Assembly (NCBI RefSeq): GCF_023634805.2
Contig: NZ_CP106882.1
Location: 372,001-436,000, forward strand
Length of the DNA: 64,000 nucleotides
Source: Comamonas endophytica
GTDB lineage: Bacteria; Pseudomonadota; Gammaproteobacteria; Burkholderiales; Burkholderiaceae_C
Direction: 5' to 3'
In this document: positions 34,457-43,146 of the stretch, in pieces
Layout: the number at the start of each line of letters is the position of its first letter
Position numbering within the stretch: the stretch's first letter is position 1
Notes under the pieces: model-generated
Database searches by the model: none
What the model saw: only the letters and a program-made list of their open reading frames with translations
What the model was told of the DNA's origin: nothing
Made by a program: the position numbers and the translations under genes

Positions 34457-35443
34457 ATGTTCACAACGAGCAAGAAAAGCCTGCTGCGCCCTGTTATCGC
34501 GCTGTGCCTCGCCGCTGGCTCCACGGCGGCGCTGGCGCAGGCCGCCTACCCGTCCAAGCCGGTGCGCCTGATCGTGCCCTACCCGGCCGGCGGCACGACG
34601 GACATCATCGCGCGCCTCACGGCGAATCAGCTGACCGAACGCCTCAAGCAGCCCTTCGTCGTGGAGAACCGCGCCGGCGCCAGCGGCGCCATTGGCGCGC
34701 AGGCCGTGGCGCAGGCGGCGCCCGACGGCTACACCCTGGTGATGGGGACGGCCAGCTCGCACGGCATCAACTCGGCGGTGCAGAAGAACCTGCCCTACGA
34801 CGCGGTCAAGGACTTCGCGCCCGTCACCGTGGTCGCCAGCACGCCCAACATCATCATTGCCAACAACAACGTGCCGGTGAAGACGCTGGCCGACCTGCTC
34901 AAGCTGGCCAAGGCGCAGCCCGGCAGGATCAACTTCGGCTCGACCAGCGCCGGCGGCTCGCCGCACATGAGCGCCGAGCTGCTGAAGATGATGACCGGCA
35001 CCGACATGATGCACGTGCCCTACAAGGGCGCCGCGCCGATGCTGGCCGACCTGCTGGGCGGCCAGGTGCAGATCGGCTTCGACAACCTGCCCTCGAGCAT
35101 TGCCTTCGTGAAAAGCGGCAAGGTGCGCGCGCTGGCCGTGACCACCGCCCAGCGCTGGCCCGGTGCGCCGGACATTCCCACGGTGGCCGAGAGCGGCGTG
35201 CCCGGCTACGAGGTCTCGGGCTGGTTCGGCCTGCTGGCGCCGGCGGGAACGCCCAGGGAGGTGCTCAACAAGCTGCAGTCCGCCGTGGCCGAGGCAATAC
35301 GCACACCAGAGGTGGCAAAACAGCTGCGCGACCTGGGCGCCGAGCCGTTGGCCAGCACCCCGGACGCGTTTGCGCAGGACATCAAAAATGACGTGGAGAA
35401 ATGGCGCAACGTGGTGAAGACCACGGGGGTCAAGCTGGAGTGA
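34457..35443 (+). CDS. Bug/TctC-family substrate-binding protein (copy 5)
   Basis: A 328-residue periplasmic receptor. The signal peptide runs from KKSLLRPVIALCLAAG to ALAQA, then the family start AYPSKPVRLIVPYPAGGTTD, loop ENRAGASGAIGA and PDGYTL. AGGAGACAA precedes the ATG. It ends the AtuA-like operon, so the ligand is probably the AtuA substrate. Its stop lies in a hairpin shared with the convergent LysR (D) gene. Confidence 0.9.
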   Translation: MFTTSKKSLLRPVIALCLAAGSTAALAQAAYPSKPVRLIVPYPAGGTTDIIARLTANQLTERLKQPFVVENRAGASGAIGAQAVAQAAPDGYTLVMGTASSHGINSAVQKNLPYDAVKDFAPVTVVASTPNIIIANNNVPVKTLADLLKLAKAQPGRINFGSTSAGGSPHMSAELLKMMTGTDMMHVPYKGAAPMLADLLGGQVQIGFDNLPSSIAFVKSGKVRALAVTTAQRWPGAPDIPTVAESGVPGYEVSGWFGLLAPAGTPREVLNKLQSAVAEAIRTPEVAKQLRDLGAEPLASTPDAFAQDIKNDVEKWRNVVKTTGVKLE

Positions 35444-35456
35444 GCGCCCTGCTCAC
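35440..35456. terminator. Convergent-junction hairpin with both stop codons in its arms
   Basis: GTGAGC at 35440-35445 and GCTCAC at 35451-35456 pair around a five-base loop. The receptor stop and the LysR (D) stop fall within opposite arms. No T-tract is present. Confidence 0.45.
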
Positions 35457-36391
35457 GGCTCGAACGCAGGAAGCAGCTCCCCGTCCGGCAGCTTCACGAA
35501 AAAGCGCTTCTCGATCAGCACGCTTCGGGCCGTCTCCATGACGATGGCCGTGCCCTGGTCGGCCTCGTCGGCGACATACGAGGCGTAGTACGCCACATTG
35601 GCGATGGCCGGCGAGGCGGGCAGGCAGCGCAGCTCGCCGCTGGCCAGATGCTCGCGCAGGACCGGCAGCGGCAGCACGGCAATGGCGTGCCGCTCGCGCA
35701 CCAGGCGCAGCATCAGCGACAGCGAATTGCATGAATTGATGCTCGCGCCTTCGATATTGGCGCTGCGCAGCCAGCGGTGGACGATGGAGTTGAGCGTCGA
35801 TGGCGGCGAGTTGGTGACCAATGGGAGCCGGGAGGCGATCCGCGGCGTGAACGGACCGTCCGGAATAGGCATCTCGGCGGACGCGATCCAGGCGAAATCG
35901 ACCCAGCCCAGCAGCTGGTCCGTCACATGCGCGGCCGAGCCGGAATAGGTGTGCAGCGCGATGTCGATCTGCCGCCGGCGCAGCTTTTCCTGCAGCACGC
36001 TGCCCACATCCATCGTGATCTCGACCACCAGCCGGGGATGGCGGCGTTTGAGCTGCTGCAGGATCTCCGACAGCGCCACCATCGCCGTCGATTCGTCCGA
36101 GCCCAGGCGCAGCACGCCCTCGAGCGGCGGGCCGGTGCGCCCCATGCGCTCGAAGTCGTGCGCCGCGCCCAGCGCCCGCTCCGCCAGCGTCACCGCGTGG
36201 CGGCCGTCGTGGGTCAGCTGCACGCGCTGCTTCTCGCGCGTGAACAGCCGCAGGTTCAGCGCCGCTTCCAGTTCCTTGATGCGGCTGGAGATCGCCGGCT
36301 GGCTGAAATTCAGGTGCTCGGCCGCGGCATGGATGCTGCCCAGTTTGGCGGTCCAGAAAAAGGCTTCGAGCTGGCGCAGGGTGGTTCTCAT
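35453..36391 (-). CDS. LysR-family transcriptional regulator (D)
   Basis: A 312-residue LysR regulator starting MRTTLRQLEAFFW, helix-turn-helix IHAAAEHLNFSQPAISSRIKELE. It is divergent from the RraA-like gene with 97 bases between, containing an ATTGA-N8-TCAAT site. It is the likely regulator of the RraA/Bug receptor/aldo-keto reductase/DapA-like/amidase operon. Confidence 0.9.
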   Translation of the reverse strand: MRTTLRQLEAFFWTAKLGSIHAAAEHLNFSQPAISSRIKELEAALNLRLFTREKQRVQLTHDGRHAVTLAERALGAAHDFERMGRTGPPLEGVLRLGSDESTAMVALSEILQQLKRRHPRLVVEITMDVGSVLQEKLRRRQIDIALHTYSGSAAHVTDQLLGWVDFAWIASAEMPIPDGPFTPRIASRLPLVTNSPPSTLNSIVHRWLRSANIEGASINSCNSLSLMLRLVRERHAIAVLPLPVLREHLASGELRCLPASPAIANVAYYASYVADEADQGTAIVMETARSVLIEKRFFVKLPDGELLPAFEP

Positions 36392-36414
36392 GATTCAAAA
36401 ATCTTATCAACTAT

Positions 36415-36474
36415 TGCTCAAATAAGGCGTTTTCCTGACACAAAACCGGCTGATAAATTGAGCACTGATTCAAT
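36415..36474. promoter_or_regulatory. LysR operator region with T-N11-A palindrome and second half-site
   Basis: ATTGA and TCAAT (36457-36474) form an inverted repeat with an eight-base spacer that contains the T-N11-A core, 14 bases upstream of the RraA-like start. TTGAGCA at 36458-36464 is repeated in inverted orientation as TGCTCAA at 36415-36421, close to the LysR (D) start. Together these look like recognition and activation sites of one LysR protein. Confidence 0.55.
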
Positions 36475-36488
36475 TTCATGAGCCAGCC

Positions 36489-37169
36489 ATGTACCAACTC
36501 CATCCTCTGCCCGCGCCCATCGACCCCGCGTTGCTGACCCTGCTGGCGCAGGCCGAACCCGCCGTCATCGGGCACTTCCGCTACACCGGTTTCATGAGCC
36601 CGGCGATCAAGGCGCATTTCCAGGACCGCCGCATTTCCGGCACCGCGGTGACCGTGCGCGCCCCTGGCATGGACGGCGCGATGGTGCATTACGCCGTGGG
36701 GCAGGCCCGCCCCGGCGACTTCCTGATCATCGACCGCTGCGGCGACGAATCCATTGCCGCGCTGGGCGGCGCGGTGGCCTATGCGGCGCGTGCCGCCGGC
36801 GTGGTGGGGATCATCGTGGACGGGCTGGTGACCGATCTGGGCGAGCTGCGCCAGTACGGCGTGCCGGTCTGGTCGCGCGGCACCTCGGCGGTGACCGTCA
36901 AGACGCTCGGCCTGGGCGGCGAGTTCTGCGGGCACGTAACTTGCGGTGGCGTCTCCGTGGTGCCGGGCGATGCGGTGCTGGCGGACGAGAACGGCGTTCT
37001 CGTGCTGCCGGCCGCCGACATCGAAGCCAGCGCCACGCGTGCGCTGCAGATGATGCGCGACGAGAAGAAAACGCTCGCGCGCATCGATGCAGGGGAGAAG
37101 TACCCGGACATCATGGGTTCGACCCAGGTGATCGAGAAAGCCATCCAGGCAGCGAAGGCCGCGGCCTAG
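36489..37169 (+). CDS. RraA family protein (HMG/CHA aldolase-like)
   Basis: A 226-residue RraA-fold protein, related to 4-hydroxy-4-methyl-2-oxoglutarate/4-carboxy-4-hydroxy-2-oxoadipate aldolases and oxaloacetate decarboxylases. It has IIDRCGDESIAALGGAVAYAA and VGIIVDGLVTDLGELRQYG. In characterised aldolases the last motif reads D-G-x-x-R-D and its Arg contacts substrate; here that position is Thr, so classical aldolase activity is uncertain. It is the first gene of an operon with a Bug receptor, aldo-keto reductase, DapA-like lyase and amidase, which suggests degradation of a branched or amidated keto acid. Confidence 0.82.
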   Translation: MYQLHPLPAPIDPALLTLLAQAEPAVIGHFRYTGFMSPAIKAHFQDRRISGTAVTVRAPGMDGAMVHYAVGQARPGDFLIIDRCGDESIAALGGAVAYAARAAGVVGIIVDGLVTDLGELRQYGVPVWSRGTSAVTVKTLGLGGEFCGHVTCGGVSVVPGDAVLADENGVLVLPAADIEASATRALQMMRDEKKTLARIDAGEKYPDIMGSTQVIEKAIQAAKAAA

Positions 37170-37231
37170 CGCGCCACCCGCACGCGTTCGACAGCAGACC
37201 AGGTTTTCCCATCCATCCCCAGGAGTCCATC

Positions 37232-38233
37232 GTGTCGTCAGTTCATACCGTTTGCATCAAGAGCCTCTTTCGCCGCAGCCTGCTGGCGCTGCCCTTGCTG
37301 GCCGTGGCCGGCTTGGCAGGAGCGCAGCCGGCCTATCCCAAGGGCCCGGTGACGCTGGTCGTGCCCTTCCCGCCGGGCGGCAGCGTCGACATGGTGGCGC
37401 GCGCCATCGGCAAGCATCTGGGCGACGCGCTGGGCCAGCCTTTCGTGGTGGACAACAAGCCCGGCGCCTCGGGCAATATCGGTGCGACCGCGGTGGCCAA
37501 TGCCAAGCCGGACGGCCAGACGCTGTTCGTGAGCAGCTCGGGCGTGCTCACCGCCAACCAGTTCCTCTACAAGCGCCCCGGTTTTGATTCGCAAAAGAAC
37601 CTCACGCCCGTGATCCGCCTGGTCAACCAGCCCAATATCCTGCTGGTGCACCCCTCGATTCCGGTCAACAGCGTGCAGGACCTGGTCAAGCTGGCGAAGT
37701 CGCAGCCCGGCAAGATCAACATCGGCAACGCCGGCATCGGCACCGGCCAGGACATCGCCGCGCGCCAGTTCACCGGCGCCGCCGGCCTCGACATGCTGCA
37801 CGTGCCCTACAAGGGCGGCGCGCCGGCGATGAACGACCTGCTGGCCGGGCAGATCCAGGCGATGTTCGAGACTTCGCCCACCGCCCTGCCCTACGCCAAG
37901 GAGCGCAACGGCAAGCTGCGCGCCATCGCCATCACCAGCGCCACGCGCTCTGCGCTGGTGCCCGATCTGCCGACAGTGGCCGAATCCGGCTTCCCGGGCT
38001 TCGACTCGATCACCTGGATCGGGCTGACGGCGCCGGCCGGCACGCCGCCGGCCATCGTCGAGCGGCTCAACGCCGAGCTCAACAAGGCGCTCAAGGGCGA
38101 GGTCGGCCGCAAATTCGCCGAGTTCAGCCTCGACCCGATCGGCGGCACGCCGCAGGAGATGGCGGAAATGATCCGCAAGGACTCCGCGAACTACGGCGCG
38201 ATCCTGAAGGCCGCGGGCGTCGAGCCGCAATAA
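37232..38233 (+). CDS. Bug/TctC-family substrate-binding protein (copy 6)
   Basis: A 333-residue periplasmic receptor starting at GTG with AGGAG at 37221-37225. The signal peptide is LFRRSLLALPLLAVAGLAGAQ. The mature start YPKGPVTLVVPFPPGGSVD is followed by DNKPGASGNIGA and PDGQTL. It lies between the RraA-like and aldo-keto reductase genes, so its ligand is presumably the substrate of this operon. Confidence 0.9.
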   Translation: MSSVHTVCIKSLFRRSLLALPLLAVAGLAGAQPAYPKGPVTLVVPFPPGGSVDMVARAIGKHLGDALGQPFVVDNKPGASGNIGATAVANAKPDGQTLFVSSSGVLTANQFLYKRPGFDSQKNLTPVIRLVNQPNILLVHPSIPVNSVQDLVKLAKSQPGKINIGNAGIGTGQDIAARQFTGAAGLDMLHVPYKGGAPAMNDLLAGQIQAMFETSPTALPYAKERNGKLRAIAITSATRSALVPDLPTVAESGFPGFDSITWIGLTAPAGTPPAIVERLNAELNKALKGEVGRKFAEFSLDPIGGTPQEMAEMIRKDSANYGAILKAAGVEPQ

Positions 38234-38250
38234 GCACCGCCGGGGCCTGC

Positions 38251-39279
38251 ATGCAGTACGTCCGTCTTGGAAATTCGGGCCTGGAGGTTTCCAGGATCTG
38301 CCTGGGCACGCTGAACTTCGGCACGCCGGCGTGGCGCTCCTGGGTGCTCGACGAGCCGGCCGCGCGCCCGCTGTTTCGCCAGGCCGTGGAACTGGGCATC
38401 AACTTCTTCGACACCGCCGACACCTACTCCGGCGGCGAGGGCGAAGTGGTCACGGGAAAACTGCTCGCGCAGTTCTTCCCGGGCAGCCGGCGCGAGGAAG
38501 CGGTGATCGCCACCAAGGTGTTCAACCCGGTGGATATCGCCTTCGAGGGCGACGCGGCGGCGACATTCCGCCGCCGCCCGAACAAGGACGGGCTGGGCCG
38601 CAAGCGCATCCTGCATGCGGTCGATGCGTCGCTGCAGCGCCTGGGCGTCGACTACATCGACCTCTACCAGATCCATCGCTTCGATCCCGCCACGCCGCTG
38701 GAGGAGTCGCTGGAAGCGTTGCACGACGTGGTCAAGGCCGGCAAGGTGCGCTACCTGGGCGCGAGCAGCATGTGGGCCTGGCAGTTCGCCAAGCTCCAGC
38801 AGGTGGCGCGCGAACACGGCTGGAGCCGCTTCATCAGCATGCAGAACCATTACAACCTCATCTACCGCGAGGAAGAGCGCGAGATGATTCCGCTGTGCCG
38901 CGACGCGGGCGTGGCGCTGCTGCCGTGGAGCCCGCTGGCGCGCGGCTTCCTGGCGGCGCAGGGCGGTGCGGCCGGCGAGGCCGGCAGCGGCTCGGCGCGC
39001 AGCGCCGCGGACACCACCACCCAGCGCTTCTACGGCCGGCAGGCCGACCTGGACACGCGCGCGCGGCTGCATGCGCTGGCCGCCGCCAGGGGCGAGAGCG
39101 CGGCCACGCTGGCCTATGCCTGGCTGCTGCACAAGGGCGTGAGCGCCCCCGTCGTCGGGGCCAGCCAGCCGCGGCAGATCGAGGAGGCGGTGCGCGCCAT
39201 GGCCGTGGCGCTCACGCCGCAGGAAGTCGCCGAGCTCGACAGCGGCTACGAACCGCGCCCCGTGCTGGGGCACAGCTAG
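38251..39279 (+). CDS. Aldo/keto reductase
   Basis: A 342-residue NADPH-type aldo-keto reductase of the YajO/Tas-like group. The catalytic tetrad is visible as Asp and Tyr in FFDTADTYSGGEGE, Lys in IATKVFNP and His in YQIHRFDP. The cofactor-binding segment near the C-terminus is PVVGASQPRQIEE. It begins 17 bases after the Bug receptor. It probably interconverts an aldehyde or ketone with an alcohol in the operon's pathway. Confidence 0.9.
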   Translation: MQYVRLGNSGLEVSRICLGTLNFGTPAWRSWVLDEPAARPLFRQAVELGINFFDTADTYSGGEGEVVTGKLLAQFFPGSRREEAVIATKVFNPVDIAFEGDAAATFRRRPNKDGLGRKRILHAVDASLQRLGVDYIDLYQIHRFDPATPLEESLEALHDVVKAGKVRYLGASSMWAWQFAKLQQVAREHGWSRFISMQNHYNLIYREEEREMIPLCRDAGVALLPWSPLARGFLAAQGGAAGEAGSGSARSAADTTTQRFYGRQADLDTRARLHALAAARGESAATLAYAWLLHKGVSAPVVGASQPRQIEEAVRAMAVALTPQEVAELDSGYEPRPVLGHS

Positions 39280-39355
39280 CCGCCGACCCTTTTGCATTTT
39301 CAGCCGCGCGGCCCCCGCGCCGCGCATTCCGCTTCATTCACCAGGAGACAAAAGC

Positions 39356-40276
39356 ATGGCCAAGCACCATCTTCAAGGCATCTACTCGCCGGTTCTGACC
39401 CCCTTCAAGGCCGATCTCTCGCCCGACACGGCCGAGTTCGTGCGCCACTGCCAGTGGCTGCTGGAGCAGGACGTGGGGCTGGCGGTCTTCGGCACCAATT
39501 CGGAGGCCAATTCGCTGTCGGTGGGCGAGCGCCGCGAGCTGCTCGACGCCGTGCTGGAATCGGGCGCGGCGCCTGCGCGGCTGCTGCCGGGCACCGGCTG
39601 CTGCGCGCTGACGGACACGGTGGAGCTCACGCGCCATGCGGCGGCCGCGGGCGTGGGCGGCGTGCTGATGCTGCCGCCCTTCTACTACAAGGGCGTATCG
39701 GACGACGGACTGTTCCGCAGCTACGCCGAGGTGATCGAGCGCGTGGGCGACAGCCGCCTGCGCGTCTATCTGTACCACATCCCCCCGGTGGCCCAGGTGC
39801 CCATCAGCCTGGCGCTGATCGAGCGGCTGCTCAAGGCCTATCCGGGCACCATCGCGGGGATCAAGGACAGCTCGGGCGACTGGAGCAACACCGAAGCGGT
39901 GCAGCGCGAATTCGGCGGCCAGGGCTTCGACGTGTTTGCCGGCAGCGAGGTGTTCCTGCTGCGCACGCTGCGCGCCGGCGGCGCGGGCTGCATCACCGCC
40001 ACGGGCAACGTCAATCCGGCGCCGATGGTGCAGCTCTACGAGAGCTGGCAGGAGAGCGGCGCCGACGCGCAGCAGGCCGCGCTCGATGCCACGCGCGCCA
40101 TCTTCCAGCAGCACTCGATGATCCCGGCGATGAAGGCGGCGGTGGCGCGCTTCACCGGCGTCGATTCCTGGTGCACGCTGCGCCCGCCGCTGGTGCCGCT
40201 GTCCGCCGAGCAGCAGCGCGCGCTGCACGCGGCACTGGACAATCATGGCTTTCAGATGGAAAAGGTCGATGCATGA
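39356..40276 (+). CDS. Dihydrodipicolinate synthase/N-acetylneuraminate lyase family protein
   Basis: A 306-residue class I aldolase (DapA/NanA superfamily). The pyruvate-carbonyl binding motif appears as GTNSEANSLSVGER, the catalytic Tyr in YLYHIPP and the Schiff-base Lys in AGIKDSSGDW. AGGAGACAA precedes the ATG. It is not the biosynthetic dapA by context: it lies in a catabolic operon and its stop overlaps the amidase start (ATGA). A retro-aldol or dehydratase step on a keto-sugar or keto-acid is likely. Confidence 0.88.
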   Translation: MAKHHLQGIYSPVLTPFKADLSPDTAEFVRHCQWLLEQDVGLAVFGTNSEANSLSVGERRELLDAVLESGAAPARLLPGTGCCALTDTVELTRHAAAAGVGGVLMLPPFYYKGVSDDGLFRSYAEVIERVGDSRLRVYLYHIPPVAQVPISLALIERLLKAYPGTIAGIKDSSGDWSNTEAVQREFGGQGFDVFAGSEVFLLRTLRAGGAGCITATGNVNPAPMVQLYESWQESGADAQQAALDATRAIFQQHSMIPAMKAAVARFTGVDSWCTLRPPLVPLSAEQQRALHAALDNHGFQMEKVDA

Positions 40277-41673
40277 AGCAAGATAGTCTCGCCAACCTGC
40301 CGGTGCACCAGCTGTCCCGGCGGATCCAGCAACGCGAAATCTCCCCGGTGGACCTGGTGGAGTCCTGCCTGCAGAACGTGGCCAGCCGCGAGCCGCAGCT
40401 CAAGTCCTTCGTCGAGGTCTATGCCGACGACGCGCGCCTGGCCGCGCAGGCGGCCGAGTCCGCCATCCGCGCCGGCCAGTCGGTCGGGCCGCTGCACGGC
40501 ATTCCGGTGGCGCTCAAGGACCTGATCGAGATCGAGGGCCGCATCTACACCGGCGGCAGCGAAGTCTGGAAGGAGCGCCGCGCCACGCGCACCGCCACGC
40601 TGGCGCGCAAGCTCGTATCGCAGGGCGTGATCGTGCTGGGCAAGACGCATACGGTGGAATTCGCCATGGGCGGCTGGGGCACCAACACGCACCGCGGCAC
40701 GCCGTGGAATCCCTGGGACATGCAGCAGCAGCGCACGCCCGGCGGCTCGAGCAGCGGCTCGGCCGCGGCGGTGGCGGCCCGCCTGGTGCCCTGGGCCGTG
40801 GGCACGGACACCGGCGGCTCGATCCGCATGCCCGCCTCGTGGTGCGGCATCACCGGGCTCAAGACCAGCAGCGGGCGCATCAGCAACCACGGCATCCAGC
40901 CCCTGAGCCCGACGCTGGACACCCCGGGGCCGATGGCGCGCTGTGTCGAAGACGTGGCGCTGCTGTATGCCGCCATGCAGGGGCCGGATCCGCTCGATCC
41001 GCAGACCGCGGGCCTTCCCTATGTCGACCCCATGCCCGCGCTCAGGCGCGGCATCCGCGGGCTGCGGCTGGCGCGCATGCCCGAGGGCGAGCGACGCTAT
41101 GCATCGCCCGAGGTGCTCGAGGCCTATGACGCATCGCTGCAGGTATTGGCGTCGCTGGGCGCCGAGATCGTGGCGCTGGAGCTGCCGTTTCGCTTCGAGG
41201 ATGTCGCCGCGTACAACCTGCGCATCATGGCAGCCGAGAGCTATGCGCTCTACCACCCGCTGATCGACGATGCCAGCGCACCGCTCGATCCGCATGTGCG
41301 TCCCCGCATCGCGGCCGGAAAGGACATCAGCGCCCGCGCCTATCTGGAAGCGATCCACCAGCGCAGCGTGATGCAGCAGCAGTTCGAACAGGCCATGCAG
41401 GGCATCGACGCCCTGCTCACGCCCAGCACCATGACCACCGCGCTGCCGCTGTCCGAGGTGGACCAGACCAAGGCCCCCGCGCACTACACTCGCTTCGGCA
41501 ACTACCTGAATCTCTGCGGCCTGTCGCTGCCCAACGGTTTCGACAGCCAGGGCCTGCCCACCTCGCTGCAGATCATCTGCCGCGCGCACCAGGAAGACCT
41601 GGCGCTGCGCATCGGCTGGGCCTACGAGCACGCCACCGAGTGGCATGTGCGCTGGCCCGGGGGGCTGGTGTAG
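40273..41673 (+). CDS. Amidase (amidase signature family)
   Basis: A 466-residue amidase-signature enzyme. The Ser-cisSer-Lys triad is visible: Lys in PVALKDLIE, cis-Ser in TPGGSSSGSAAAVAA and the nucleophile Ser in GTDTGGSIRMPA. It is cytoplasmic, with no signal peptide. It is translationally coupled to the DapA-like lyase, so the operon's substrate or an intermediate probably carries an amide. GatA is excluded by the lack of gatB/gatC and by context. Confidence 0.9.
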   Translation: MKQDSLANLPVHQLSRRIQQREISPVDLVESCLQNVASREPQLKSFVEVYADDARLAAQAAESAIRAGQSVGPLHGIPVALKDLIEIEGRIYTGGSEVWKERRATRTATLARKLVSQGVIVLGKTHTVEFAMGGWGTNTHRGTPWNPWDMQQQRTPGGSSSGSAAAVAARLVPWAVGTDTGGSIRMPASWCGITGLKTSSGRISNHGIQPLSPTLDTPGPMARCVEDVALLYAAMQGPDPLDPQTAGLPYVDPMPALRRGIRGLRLARMPEGERRYASPEVLEAYDASLQVLASLGAEIVALELPFRFEDVAAYNLRIMAAESYALYHPLIDDASAPLDPHVRPRIAAGKDISARAYLEAIHQRSVMQQQFEQAMQGIDALLTPSTMTTALPLSEVDQTKAPAHYTRFGNYLNLCGLSLPNGFDSQGLPTSLQIICRAHQEDLALRIGWAYEHATEWHVRWPGGLV

Positions 41674-41676
41674 CCC
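41662..41676. terminator. Small hairpin enclosing the amidase stop
   Basis: GGGCT at 41662-41666 pairs with AGCCC at 41672-41676 around a five-base loop that overlaps the amidase stop codon. The convergent DJ-1/PfpI gene ends at 41711. Short and without a T-run. Confidence 0.3.
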
Positions 41677-41710
41677 TGTGCCGACCGGGGTGGCCCTGGA
41701 GCCCCCTGGG

Positions 41711-42259
41711 TCAGCTCGCCCCGCCCAGCAGCTTCAGGAACTGCGCGTTGAACGCGGGAATGTCGTCGGGCTTGCGGCTGCTGACCAGCTGCCCGTCGAC
41801 ATGCACCTCTTCATCCACCCAGCGGGCACCGGCGTTCAGAAGATCCACCTTCAGGCTGGGCCAGCTGGTCAGGGTGCGTCCCTGCACCAGTCCGGCGTCG
41901 ATCAGCAGCCAAGGCCCATGGCAGATCACGGCGATCGGCTTGCCTTGCTTCGCGATGTCCTGCACGAAAGTGCGCGCGTCTTCGTCGACGCGCAGCGCAT
42001 CGGCGTTCTGCACGCCGCCGGGCAGCAGCACCGCGTCGAAATCCTTGGGGCGCGCGTCCGAAATCGTGCGGTCCACCGGGAAGCTGTCGGCCTTGTCCGC
42101 GTGGTTGTAGCCCTGCACGCTGCCTTGCTTGGGGGCCAGGATGGTGACCTGTGCGCCGGCGGCTTCCAGCGCCTGCTTGGGGCCGGTCAGTTCGGCCTGC
42201 TCGAAGCCATCGGTGACGAGAACGGCGACTTTCTTGCCGGAGACAGAGGGGGTGGCCAT
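41711..42259 (-). CDS. DJ-1/PfpI-family type 1 glutamine amidotransferase-like protein
   Basis: A 182-residue PfpI-like protein. The nucleophile elbow VICHGPW holds the reactive Cys; an N-terminal acid residue in TDGFEQAEL is the usual partner. Members act as glyoxalase III/deglycase-like or stress-protection proteins. The start at 42259 is preferred, with AAAGGA upstream, over an in-frame ATG at 42319. It is divergent from the mntP riboswitch-controlled gene. Confidence 0.88.
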   Translation of the reverse strand: MATPSVSGKKVAVLVTDGFEQAELTGPKQALEAAGAQVTILAPKQGSVQGYNHADKADSFPVDRTISDARPKDFDAVLLPGGVQNADALRVDEDARTFVQDIAKQGKPIAVICHGPWLLIDAGLVQGRTLTSWPSLKVDLLNAGARWVDEEVHVDGQLVSSRKPDDIPAFNAQFLKLLGGAS

Positions 42260-42363
42260 GGAATATCCTTTCTGGTCAAAACCCGAACTGTGAGCGGCGC
42301 TGCGGCCGCGCCTTGTCATCAGAGTTCCACAGCTCCCCCGGATCCGGCCATTGCCGCCCCTGT

Positions 42364-42391
42364 CTTACATGGCTTGCAGCCCATGTACAAT
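42364..42391 (+). promoter_or_regulatory. Putative sigma-70 promoter for the mntP leader
   Basis: CTTACA at 42364-42369 (four of six matches to the -35 consensus) and TACAAT at 42386-42391 (five of six to the -10) are separated by 16 bases. Transcription would start around 42398, just where the riboswitch begins. Confidence 0.6.
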
Positions 42392-42397
42392 CGCGCT

Positions 42398-42510
42398 TCC
42401 CTTGGGGAGTAGCCTGCCTTCGGCTGAAGGCGCCTGCGTCAACACACTCGGCATCGTGCATGCTGTGGCGCCGGCAGCCGTTTTTTCGGTTGGCGAGACC
42501 AACGGCATCC
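42398..42510 (+). ncRNA. yybP-ykoY manganese riboswitch upstream of mntP
   Basis: The leader has the two conserved loops of the yybP-ykoY (Mn2+-sensing) riboswitch: GGGGAGTAG at 42404-42412 and GGCGAGACC at 42492-42500. Between them is the helix strand GCGTCAACACACTCGGC. It lies between a good promoter and the mntP start at 42580. In other proteobacteria this riboswitch turns on mntP when manganese is high. The remaining 70 bases to the start would form the expression platform; which helix frees the start was not modelled. Confidence 0.85.
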
Positions 42511-42579
42511 ATCGCGACGCAGGTCGGGCAGCGGTGGCGTGCCGTTGCGTTCATGCCCGGCCGTAAAAAGCAAATCCCC

Positions 42580-43146
42580 ATGAATCTCGCCGCCATTTCG
42601 GTGCTGGCCTTCGCCATGTCCACCGATGCCTTTGCCGCCGCCGTGGGCAAGGGCACCGCCCTGCTCAAGCCCCGCTGGTCCGAAGCCCTGCGCACCGGCG
42701 CCATCTTCGGCGTCATCGAAGCCATCACCCCCATCGTCGGCTGGGCCCTGGGTTCGGCCGCATCGGACTATGTCAAGGCCTGGGACCACTGGATCGCTTT
42801 CGTCCTGCTTCTGGGCTTGGGCGGCCACATGCTGCTGGCCTCGCTGAAGACGGCCGAAGACGAGGTGGAAAAACCCAAGAGCCATGGTTTCTGGCTGCTG
42901 GCGGTCACCGGTTTCGCCACCAGCATCGATGCCATGGCGGTGGGCGTGGGCCTGGCCTTCCTGGACGTCAACATCCTCACGGTGGCGCTGGCGATCGGCC
43001 TGGCCACCTTCACCATGGTGACGCTGGGTGTCATGGTCGGACGCTTCGTCGGAGCCGTCGCCGGCCGCTGGGCGGAAGGCCTGGGAGGCATCCTGCTCAT
43101 GGGCATCGGGGCGCTGATCCTGTTCGAGCATCTCAAGGCGGGCTGA
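42580..43146 (+). CDS. mntP: Manganese efflux pump MntP
   Basis: A 188-residue inner-membrane protein with six predicted helices and the two MntP repeat motifs: [13 protein letters not shown] near the N-terminus and [14 protein letters not shown] in the second half, each with the Asp needed for Mn2+ transport. A family-typical acidic cytoplasmic loop ([10 protein letters not shown]) separates the halves. The yybP-ykoY riboswitch directly upstream supports the manganese-export assignment. Confidence 0.95.
   Translation: MNLAAISVLAFAMSTDAFAAAVGKGTALLKPRWSEALRTGAIFGVIEAITPIVGWALGSAASDYVKAWDHWIAFVLLLGLGGHMLLASLKTAEDEVEKPKSHGFWLLAVTGFATSIDAMAVGVGLAFLDVNILTVALAIGLATFTMVTLGVMVGRFVGAVAGRWAEGLGGILLMGIGALILFEHLKAG

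Noticed and set aside
39356..40276. Biosynthetic dapA (lysine pathway)
   Set aside because: The protein belongs to the superfamily but is translationally coupled to an amidase and lies in a catabolic operon with a receptor and LysR regulator.
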